Shown here: piece by piece, positions 57,678-64,000 of the stretch
How positions within the stretch are numbered: position 1 is the first letter of the stretch
How the letters are laid out: every line of letters starts with the position of its first letter
Made by a program: the position numbers and the translations under genes
The notes under the pieces: model-generated
What the model was told of the DNA's origin: nothing
Seen by the model: the letters and a program-made list of their open reading frames with translations, nothing else
The model's database searches: none
Source: Pseudomonas sp. efr-133-TYG-5
GTDB lineage: Bacteria > Pseudomonadota > Gammaproteobacteria > Pseudomonadales > Pseudomonadaceae
Direction: 5' to 3'
Length of the DNA stretch: 64,000 nt
Assembly (NCBI RefSeq): GCF_030209175.1
Contig: NZ_JARVSM010000006.1
Span: forward strand, 558,001-622,000

Positions 57678-59669
57678 ATGTCGCCCCGTTCGCCATTCAA
57701 CGGCCCGGCCCGCCAGCGCGGCGCTATCGGGATGATGGCTGCACTGACCCTGGGTATGGCGCTGGTGCTGATTCTGATCGTGGTCGACAGTGGCCGCCTG
57801 TACCTGGAAAAACGCGACTTGCAGCGGGTCGCCGACATGGCGGCCCTCGAAGCGGCGTCACGGGGCGGCAATTGTGGCGCCGGGGCGACGGCCAACGCCT
57901 TCGCGCTCGCCAGCGTGGCGCGCAACAACTTCCCGATTCCCAGCGCTGGCCGCGCCCTGGCGGTGGCGTGTGGCGGACTGACAGTGGGTGCCAACAACCT
58001 GCGTGTCTTCACCGCCAACGCCGCCAGCAGCGAAGCGATCCGGGTGGTGGTCAGCCATGCCGTGCAACAGAGCGTTGCCGGTGCAATCGGCGCCCTGTTC
58101 GGCGGCGACGGCCGTGGAGCGACCGTCACACTCACCGCGACCGCCGTCGCCGCATTGCCGCCCCCGCTGGCCTCGCTGACCCTGCGCAGCACCGCGCTGA
58201 ACATCGACAGCAGCAAATCCGCCACACTCAACGCGCTGTTCGGCGGCCTGCTGGGCGGCAGCCTCAACCTCAGCGCGGTGAGCTGGAACGGGCTGGTCAA
58301 CAGCAACATCAATCTGCTCAGTTACCTGAACCGGCTGAAGCTCGATATCGGTCTCAACGCCGCGGGTTACGAACAGGTGCTGGGCAACACCATCGCGGTC
58401 AGCCAACTGGTGCAGACGACGATCAATGTGCTCGATCCCAATGGCACGCTGGGCGCCACGGCCACCATCGTCGGCCTGCAGGCGATCAAGGCCGCGGCAG
58501 GCACCACGCAAGTGGTGCTGGGCAATCTGCTGAACGTCCAGGCCGGCACCCAGGCTACGGCGCTGGCGGTGGATCTGCGCGCGTTCGACCTGATCCAGGG
58601 CTTCGTGCAACTGGCCAACAAACAGAACGGTCTGGTGGCCAACCAGACGATCAACCTTGGCGTGGCGCAGATCAGCGCGCGGGTGCAGGTGCTGGAACCG
58701 CCGCAACTGTCGGCCATCGGCGATCCGCGCAAGGTCATGGCACCGAACAACCCGCTGGGGCCGAACCGGATTTATGTGAAGACCGCGCAGGTCCGCACGC
58801 TGCTGTCGGTGCAGTTGCCGGTGCTCGACGGCATCGCCTCGCTGGTCAGCGACGTGGCCGGTCTGGCGGCCCCCCTGGCGAGCATTCTCAGTTCCTTGCT
58901 GCACCTGGATATCAAGGGCGTGCTCGACTCGCTGACCTGCGCCCTGGGCGTGCCGTGCCAGACACCGGATGTGATCCTGCTGCCGGGCTCGTTCCGCCTC
59001 GATGTGGCGCTGGACGTGGCCGCCGCCAACAGTTACGTCACCGCCTACAGCTGCCTGACGCCGACCAACAAGACCCTGACCACCAGCACCACGACCTCGG
59101 TGGCAAACCTGAAAATGGGCACCATCGATCCCCCCTCAGCGGTATTCGGCAGTAACTCCGCGCCGCCGAACGTGGTGGTGCAGCCGCTGAAGTTGATCGA
59201 TATCGGGGTGAAGACCTGTTCGCGCCTGCTGATCATCCTGCCGTTCAACTGCGGCCCGCGCACGCCCGGGGTCGGCGGCGGCATCGATATTTCCGCCGAC
59301 ACCACGGTCGGTCAGAACGCCGGCATGTCCCACGTCTATTCCGCGCCACCGGCGGCCAGCCTGCCGGAGATCAATCAGGCGCCGTTCTATTACAGCTACA
59401 GCACCAGCAATATCGTCAGCAGCCTGAGCGACACGCTGACCAACATCAACCTCAACATGCACGGCCCGTCGGGCACGCTGGTCAGCGGCCTGGGTGCGAC
59501 GCTGGCGTCGGTGAAAAGCCTGCTGGTCACGGCGATCAACAGCGTGCTCAGTCCGTTGCTCGACACGCTGATCAACACCTTGCTGAGCGCGCTGGGGATC
59601 AACCTCAACCAGGTCGATGTCGGTGCCAACCTCAGCTGTCAGTCGGGGCGGGCGACGCTGGTGATCTGA
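57678..59669 (+). CDS. tadG: Flp/Tad pilus protein TadG
   Basis: A 663-residue pseudopilin-like membrane protein. The N-terminus has the TadE/G anchor RQRGAIGMMAALTLGMALVLILIVVDSGRLYLEKRDLQRVADMAALEAA: one helix, then the conserved segment. A large exported part follows, rich in Ala, Asn, Ser and Val, with repeated short motifs such as LLNVQAG, LTNINLN, and internal cysteines. RBS AAAGGAG supports this ATG. The 3' end overlaps the convergent pprA gene by 31 bases. In PAO1 tadG closes the flp-rcp-tad operon. Here it stands alone on the far side of pprA. Confidence 0.85.
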   Translation: MSPRSPFNGPARQRGAIGMMAALTLGMALVLILIVVDSGRLYLEKRDLQRVADMAALEAASRGGNCGAGATANAFALASVARNNFPIPSAGRALAVACGGLTVGANNLRVFTANAASSEAIRVVVSHAVQQSVAGAIGALFGGDGRGATVTLTATAVAALPPPLASLTLRSTALNIDSSKSATLNALFGGLLGGSLNLSAVSWNGLVNSNINLLSYLNRLKLDIGLNAAGYEQVLGNTIAVSQLVQTTINVLDPNGTLGATATIVGLQAIKAAAGTTQVVLGNLLNVQAGTQATALAVDLRAFDLIQGFVQLANKQNGLVANQTINLGVAQISARVQVLEPPQLSAIGDPRKVMAPNNPLGPNRIYVKTAQVRTLLSVQLPVLDGIASLVSDVAGLAAPLASILSSLLHLDIKGVLDSLTCALGVPCQTPDVILLPGSFRLDVALDVAAANSYVTAYSCLTPTNKTLTTSTTTSVANLKMGTIDPPSAVFGSNSAPPNVVVQPLKLIDIGVKTCSRLLIILPFNCGPRTPGVGGGIDISADTTVGQNAGMSHVYSAPPAASLPEINQAPFYYSYSTSNIVSSLSDTLTNINLNMHGPSGTLVSGLGATLASVKSLLVTAINSVLSPLLDTLINTLLSALGINLNQVDVGANLSCQSGRATLVI

Positions 59670-62380
59670 TCGTCGATGGCCACCGGCAACTCGATGCAGA
59701 ATCGCGCGCCCTCGTCACCGTTGCGCACACTCAGGCGACCGCCCATGTTCTCGACGATGCCGTAGCTCACCGACAGCCCCAGCCCGGTGCCGACGCCCAC
59801 CGGTTTGGTGGTGAAGAACGGTTCGAAAATCCGTTCGAGCAAGCGCGGATCGATGCCGCCGCCGTTGTCCTCGACCCACAGCCGCACCACATGCTCGTCG
59901 TGCTCGGCGCGCACCGCGATCCACGGTTGGAAGTCGCGGTCGGCCTCGCGCTTGCTCAGCAGGGCGTCACGGGCGTTGACCATCAGGTTGATCAGCACCT
60001 GCTCGAGCTGGTCGACATAGCCGCGCACCTGCACGTGGAAATCCGCCTGCTTGACCCGCAGCTCGACGCCCTTGCCGCGCAGCCCTTCAGAGAGCAGCGA
60101 CAGCGTGCCTTCGATGGCCTCGAGCGGGTCGAACGGATGCTGCTCGATCTCCGAGCGCCGGCCGAACACGCGCATGTGATCGACCACCCGCGCGGCTCGT
60201 TGCACCTGGGCGTCGATGCGCTTGAGCTTGTCGGTCAGGTAGTCGATTTGCACGTCACCGTTGCCCAGACGCTTGAGCACGTTGACGATGGCCATGCGCA
60301 TCACGTTCAGCGGCTGATTGATCTCGTGGGCCAGGCCGGTGGCCATTTCGCCGAGGGTGGCCATTTTCGCGCTCTGCGTCAGTTGTTGTTGCGAGCGGCG
60401 CACGTCGGTGTTGTCACGGCCCACGGCCTGCACTTCGAGCAACTGGCCGTGTTCGTCGAACACGCCGCGATCGGCCCACACCCACCATGCGTGCTCGCGT
60501 CCCGGCAGGCGCAGATTGATTTCCGCGGTACTCAGCGGTTGCTGCGGGGTCAGGTGCGCCAGCCGCTGGAGGAACGCTGCGCGCTGTTCGTCGGACATCC
60601 AGCTGCCGAGGTTGATCCCGGGCAGTTGCTCCGGCGCGCATTCGAGGTAGGTCGCCAATGGCCGGTTGCCGAAGGTCAGGGTCAGGTCCGGGCGATAGCG
60701 GCAGATCATCGCCGGCGAGTCCTCCACGAGGATGCGGTAGCGTTCTTCACTGGCCCGGATGCGCTCGGCCGCCAGGGTCGCCTCGGTCACGTCCAGCCAC
60801 AGGCCGACCGCTTCCACCGGCAGGCCGAGGTCGTCGCGCAGCAGCCGCGCTTCGTCGAGCAGCCAGTGGCTGTCGCCGCGGCTATCGAGCACCCGATAAC
60901 GTACACTCACCGCACCGTCGCGCAGCAACTGCCGGGTGCGTGCGAAATACACCGGCCGATCGTCCGGGTGCACGTGCCGGACCAGGCCGTCGTCGGCGCA
61001 ATCGGCCAGGCTCCAGCCGAGCAGCGCGTGCAGGCTGGCACTGAAAAACACCGGCTGCAGCGCGCCCTCGACGTAGCGTTGCACATAGATCACCGCCGGT
61101 GAGCTGGCGATCAGATTGTCCAGCCGCGCATGGGCGGCGGCGGCCTGTTGCTGCTGTTGCTTGATGTCGCTGATATCGAGCATGAAGCCCACCAGTCGCC
61201 GTTCGGCACCGATGCCCAGCGACTGGCCCTGCAGGCGATACCACTGCGGCGTGTGCCCGGCATCCTCCAGGCGCACGCACAGTTCCAGCGGCTGGCCTTC
61301 GTCCTGCAACGCTTGCAGGCGGCTGCGCAGCTCTTCGCGGTCGGCGGGATGGGCGCGATTGAACCAGTCCGCCAGGGGCAACCGCGTGGCGAGGCCGAGG
61401 CTTTGCGCCAGGCGAGGCGCGAGCAGCACTTCGGCGCTGTCGCCGAGCACTTCCCACCAGCCGGTGCCAAGCAGCGCCTGCAGGGTTTCCAGGCGCTCGA
61501 GTTGCAGGTGATGACGATGTTCGCGCAGACGCTCCAGCAGCGGCGCGGCCACGGCCGCAGCCAGTTGCAGCCAGTCGTGCTCGCTGAGGTCGGCGGCCTG
61601 CAGATGCGCGTCATAGCAACCGCACAGCAGCCACGCGGCCACGCCCTGGGCATCGCGATACGGCACGGCAAAACCGTCGGCCGGGCCGAAAATGGCTGCC
61701 AGGCGCGGCTGTTCGTTGGCGCGCAGGCGTTGCGGCGCGGCGCCGTTGAGGCTGTCCAGACCGGTGCCCAACGCTTGCGCGGTGTGCCACAACTTCGGCG
61801 CGTCATGGGCGGCGTAATGCTGATGGACCAGCCAGCCCTGTTCCTGCTCATCGAGCAGCGCCACGGCCAGGCACGGAATGTTGTAGCGCTGGCCCAAACG
61901 TTCCAGCTGTTCGCCAAGCACCTGCGGCAATCGCACCAGGCTGCACAGGCGCAGGTGATCGCGGATCTGTGCGGCGAGCAACTGGCACTGCTCGCGAACG
62001 AGGCCCTGACGCCGCTCCACCAGCAGATCGCCGATATCCAGCAGTTGCAGGAGCCAGCCGTCGCCTTGCGGCTGCACCCAGCCGCGCAGGTGCAGCGGTG
62101 GCCCGGCCTGGGTGAAGAAATCGAGGTCGAGCAGTTGTCCCTGCCAGTCAGCCGGGCGACCTTCGACGACAAGGCTGCTGTGCGGCAGCAGGTACGTCAG
62201 CAGATGCGTCGTCCGTGCGCTGGGCAGTTGCAGCGCCAGCAAATGGCGCAGCGGCCCGGTCAGGTGATTGACCTGGCCCGCGTCATCCAGGTACAGCTGC
62301 AAACCGACGCTCAGCACGCTGGGGCTGTCGAAGTTTTCCGACAGGGCGGACGATTGGCGATTGAGCAGGCGATCGAACAA
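59639..62380 (-). CDS. pprA: Sensor histidine kinase PprA
   Basis: A 913-residue soluble-looking sensor kinase. It has an N-terminal module with a GAF-like region (about 130-290), at least two or three PAS domains (about 330-650), and a HisKA/HATPase core with His685 (TGLAHEINQPLNV), N-box NLMVNARDAL, G1 VEDNGGGI and G2 GVGTGLGLS. No transmembrane helix is evident. The start is non-ATG: TTG at 62380 has GGAG five bases upstream, and TTG at 62398 overlaps the tadF stop. A longer ATG frame reads through tadF and is rejected. Gene order with tadF, fppA and pprB equals PAO1 PA4293. There PprA/PprB controls Flp pili, CupE and BapA adhesin. Confidence 0.88.
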   Translation of the reverse strand: MFDRLLNRQSSALSENFDSPSVLSVGLQLYLDDAGQVNHLTGPLRHLLALQLPSARTTHLLTYLLPHSSLVVEGRPADWQGQLLDLDFFTQAGPPLHLRGWVQPQGDGWLLQLLDIGDLLVERRQGLVREQCQLLAAQIRDHLRLCSLVRLPQVLGEQLERLGQRYNIPCLAVALLDEQEQGWLVHQHYAAHDAPKLWHTAQALGTGLDSLNGAAPQRLRANEQPRLAAIFGPADGFAVPYRDAQGVAAWLLCGCYDAHLQAADLSEHDWLQLAAAVAAPLLERLREHRHHLQLERLETLQALLGTGWWEVLGDSAEVLLAPRLAQSLGLATRLPLADWFNRAHPADREELRSRLQALQDEGQPLELCVRLEDAGHTPQWYRLQGQSLGIGAERRLVGFMLDISDIKQQQQQAAAAHARLDNLIASSPAVIYVQRYVEGALQPVFFSASLHALLGWSLADCADDGLVRHVHPDDRPVYFARTRQLLRDGAVSVRYRVLDSRGDSHWLLDEARLLRDDLGLPVEAVGLWLDVTEATLAAERIRASEERYRILVEDSPAMICRYRPDLTLTFGNRPLATYLECAPEQLPGINLGSWMSDEQRAAFLQRLAHLTPQQPLSTAEINLRLPGREHAWWVWADRGVFDEHGQLLEVQAVGRDNTDVRRSQQQLTQSAKMATLGEMATGLAHEINQPLNVMRMAIVNVLKRLGNGDVQIDYLTDKLKRIDAQVQRAARVVDHMRVFGRRSEIEQHPFDPLEAIEGTLSLLSEGLRGKGVELRVKQADFHVQVRGYVDQLEQVLINLMVNARDALLSKREADRDFQPWIAVRAEHDEHVVRLWVEDNGGGIDPRLLERIFEPFFTTKPVGVGTGLGLSVSYGIVENMGGRLSVRNGDEGARFCIELPVAIDDQITSVARPD

Positions 62381-62394
62381 CTTGTCTCCGGCAC

Positions 62395-62835
62395 TCAAAA
62401 TTGCAGGCTCGAACTGGCGCTCAGGTTGGCGGGCAGGCGAGGGACCGCGCCGATGCCCGGCAGCACCAGAAACGGCAGGGCCTGGTTCAGTTTGCTGGTG
62501 GGATAATTGACGCTCACGGTCAGCAGGCCGCCGGCGTAGGTGACGTTCGCATCGGTGGCCGCGTTGAAGTTCAGCGCCGGTGGCAGCCAGGCCAGGCGCA
62601 GGCTCAGTTCGTTGCGCGCAACCGTCTGGATGGCCGTGGCGTAATTGGCCGTCGCCGGGTCGAGGGCGACGCTGCGGCGTACGGCCTCGGCAGTCGACTG
62701 GGTGAACGCCTGCATCAGCAACAGCGGCAGGCTGTAGCTGACCAGTGCGTAGAACACGGCGAAGAAAATGACGAAGACCAGCGCGAACTCGATCGCGACG
62801 GCGCCTTTTTGTTTGCGCGGCAGGCCGGTTTTCAT
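62395..62835 (-). CDS. tadF: TadE/TadF-like pseudopilin
   Basis: A 146-residue TadE-family pseudopilin. The type IV pilin-like N-terminus has PRKQKGAVAIEFALVFVIFFAVFYALVSYSLPLL, a prepilin-peptidase substrate with cleavage expected after the Gly before AVAIEF. The start MKTGLPRKQKG was chosen to give a short basic leader; a GTG at 62859 gives eight more residues. The divergent fppA gene encodes the peptidase that should process it. The stop overlaps one possible pprA start. Confidence 0.85.
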   Translation of the reverse strand: MKTGLPRKQKGAVAIEFALVFVIFFAVFYALVSYSLPLLLMQAFTQSTAEAVRRSVALDPATANYATAIQTVARNELSLRLAWLPPALNFNAATDANVTYAGGLLTVSVNYPTSKLNQALPFLVLPGIGAVPRLPANLSASSSLQF

Positions 62836-62910
62836 GAGTGCGTCTACCCTGACAATCACTACGTAATATCAGCATAGAATCATTCAGCCAAAACGGACGT
62901 TTTTTACCGG

Positions 62911-63381
62911 ATGCACAGCTTTGTCCTACTGCTCTGGCTGTCGCTCTGCGCGGTGCAGGATGCCCGCCAGCGGCATATCGGCAACAGCCTGACCCTCGGC
63001 GGCGGCGGCCTGGCCCTCGGTTATCTGCTCGGCACCGGCAACACCTGGCTGGGCGCCGACGCGGTGCAGGCGGCCTGCGCCCTGCTGCTGGCGCTGGCGT
63101 TCACTCTGCCCGGTTACGCGCTGCGGCGCATGGGCGGCGGCGATGTGAAACTAATGACAGCTTTGGCTCTTGCGACGGACGGTATGCACCTGCTCGGCGC
63201 CTTTATCGGGGCCGGGTTGAGTATGGCGCTGTGGTCGCTGCTGGTGCCAAAACTCTGGCTGCATATGCGTCAAGGGCTTAGGCGGCCTCTGCACAACTTC
63301 GCGCCAGGAATGTCAAAAAAGCTGCCATTTGCGCCGTTCGTGCTGATTGGCATGGGCCTGACGCTGTTTTGGATCCATTAG
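62911..63381 (+). CDS. fppA: Flp prepilin peptidase FppA (TadV, A24A)
   Basis: A 156-residue inner-membrane aspartic peptidase that cleaves Flp prepilin and TadE/F pseudopilins. The catalytic aspartates are visible: one in CAVQDARQRHIGN (Asp17) and one in the GxGD motif GGGDVKLM (near residue 77). It has about four hydrophobic helices and lacks the methylase domain of PilD-type enzymes, as expected for FppA. The ribosome site is weak. It is divergent from tadF across 75 bases. Confidence 0.93.
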   Translation: MHSFVLLLWLSLCAVQDARQRHIGNSLTLGGGGLALGYLLGTGNTWLGADAVQAACALLLALAFTLPGYALRRMGGGDVKLMTALALATDGMHLLGAFIGAGLSMALWSLLVPKLWLHMRQGLRRPLHNFAPGMSKKLPFAPFVLIGMGLTLFWIH

Positions 63382-63504
63382 TCGCAGGCTGTCACTACTG
63401 CTATGTACATAGTCGGAAAGTGGGTCTACTTTCAATTCAAGGGTTATACAGCCTAGAGCTGTCAGTACAGGAACGGTCAGCTTTGATCGAGCATGGAGTG
63501 GCAA

Positions 63505-64000
63505 GTGAACAAGCTTATGTCTGCTGTGAAAGTGCTGGTGGTCGATGATCAGCCGCTGATTGTCGAAGAACTGTGCGAATTTCTCGAAAGCAGCGGGTAC
63601 CGGTGTGTGCCTTGCGAATCGAGTCGGCAGGCCATCGAGCAATTCGTGGAAGACCCTGGCATCGGTCTGGTGCTGTGCGATTTGCACATGCCGGAGATGG
63701 ACGGCATTCAATTGGTCCAGGAGCTGCAGCGGCTGGCGGGCAAGCAGCGGGTCTTCGAAGCAATCATGCTCACCGGCCGCGCCGACAAACAGGATGTGAT
63801 CAAGGCGTTGCGCGCAGGGATTGCCGACTATTACCAGAAGCCCATCGAACTGGACGAATTGCTCGAAGGCCTGCAGCGCCAGGAAGCGGCGTTGCAGGAG
63901 CGGCAGAAGACTCTGCAACTGGGGCATCTGAATCAGAAGCTGCAATACCTTTCCGAGTCGATCGATGATCTGTACCAGGACCTCGACAAGGTACGGCGCG
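63505..64000 (+). CDS. pprB: Response regulator PprB (partial, 3' end outside window)
   Basis: About 165 codons are visible of the receiver domain and a coiled linker: VKVLVVDDQPLIVEEL, the phosphorylated Asp59 in VLCDLHMPEMDG, the Thr/Ser in MLTGRA, and Lys in YYQKPIELDEL. A Gln/Leu-rich helix (about 120-165) then begins. The GTG at 63505 has GGAG six bases upstream; an in-frame ATG at 63493 lacks a good site. As partner of PprA it should bind DNA through a C-terminal domain lying beyond the window. The 123-base spacer before it should hold its promoter. Confidence 0.85.
   Translation, partial: MNKLMSAVKVLVVDDQPLIVEELCEFLESSGYRCVPCESSRQAIEQFVEDPGIGLVLCDLHMPEMDGIQLVQELQRLAGKQRVFEAIMLTGRADKQDVIKALRAGIADYYQKPIELDELLEGLQRQEAALQERQKTLQLGHLNQKLQYLSESIDDLYQDLDKVRR

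Noticed and set aside
57678..59669. TadG as an RTX or autotransporter adhesin
   Set aside because: It lacks GGxGxD repeats and a beta-barrel. The N-terminal TadE/G anchor and the neighbouring pilus genes explain it better.
59639..62875. Extended 1078-residue form of the PprA kinase starting near 62875
   Set aside because: The extra N-terminus reads through tadF in another frame and has no ribosome site; a TTG start is more economical.
1..64000. CRISPR array, tRNA or rRNA genes
   Set aside because: The only regularly repeated sequences are REP pairs. I saw no spacer array, cloverleaf or rRNA segment.

Overview
The window looks like chromosomal DNA from a member of the Pseudomonas fluorescens complex. 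It is GC-rich, has many ATGA/TGATG start-stop overlaps, contains several Pseudomonas-type REP elements, and carries long gene runs in the same order as P. aeruginosa PAO1 as I recall it (PA4839-PA4856, the PA2903-PA2909 cob genes, the PA4293-PA4297 Flp-pilus genes). I found no tRNA, rRNA, CRISPR array or complete insertion sequence.

Layout. 1-4.9 kb: a siderophore-type ABC importer (permease cut by the window edge, binding protein, ATPase) and a TonB-dependent receptor. The receptor's upstream region has terminator-like hairpins and a possible small RNA. 5.2-10.8 kb: a small cysteine-rich exported protein, then a copper-acquisition cluster (two DUF2946 proteins, PCu(A)C chaperone, OprC receptor, PepSY membrane protein). 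10.9-11.5 kb: a HigBA-type toxin-antitoxin pair. 11.6-19.2 kb: two divergent cobalamin units, cobL-cbiD-cobK leftward and cobG-cobH-cobI-cobJ rightward. Together they cover much of the oxygen-dependent corrin-ring pathway.

19.4-26.6 kb: one 2373-residue gene for a large toxin, the most remarkable object here. It has a clostridial-type (TcdA/TcdB, GT44) glucosyltransferase domain with conserved catalytic residues. This is followed by a YopT/C58-like Cys-His-Asp protease signature, a TcdA/TcdB-like hydrophobic translocation region, and about 1000 C-terminal residues I cannot assign. It stands alone between strong terminators, behind an AT-rich leader with repeated sequence.

26.6-45.3 kb is a conserved leftward housekeeping and signalling block: gcbA (diguanylate cyclase), a chemoreceptor, dsbD, aroQ-accB-accC, prmA, a zinc-ribbon membrane protein, dusB-fis, purH, purD, retS and marC. 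45.8-50.1 kb runs rightward: DUF2333, a NUDIX hydrolase, yciH and speA. 50.3-53.3 kb is a small orphan type VI secretion island: a short VgrG without an extended needle, a DUF4123 adaptor and a lipoprotein-type alpha/beta hydrolase. 53.3-57.6 kb holds a MATE exporter, a small membrane protein, a MazG-like pyrophosphohydrolase, cmoM and two DUF4136 lipoproteins. 57.7-64 kb is part of a Flp/Tad pilus locus: tadG, pprA, tadF, fppA and the start of pprB.

Metal uptake, cobalamin synthesis, toxin or type VI weaponry, and the biofilm regulators retS, gcbA and pprA/pprB sit close together. That fits a root- or host-associated pseudomonad. All functions are inferred from sequence motifs and remembered family knowledge; no database search was run.
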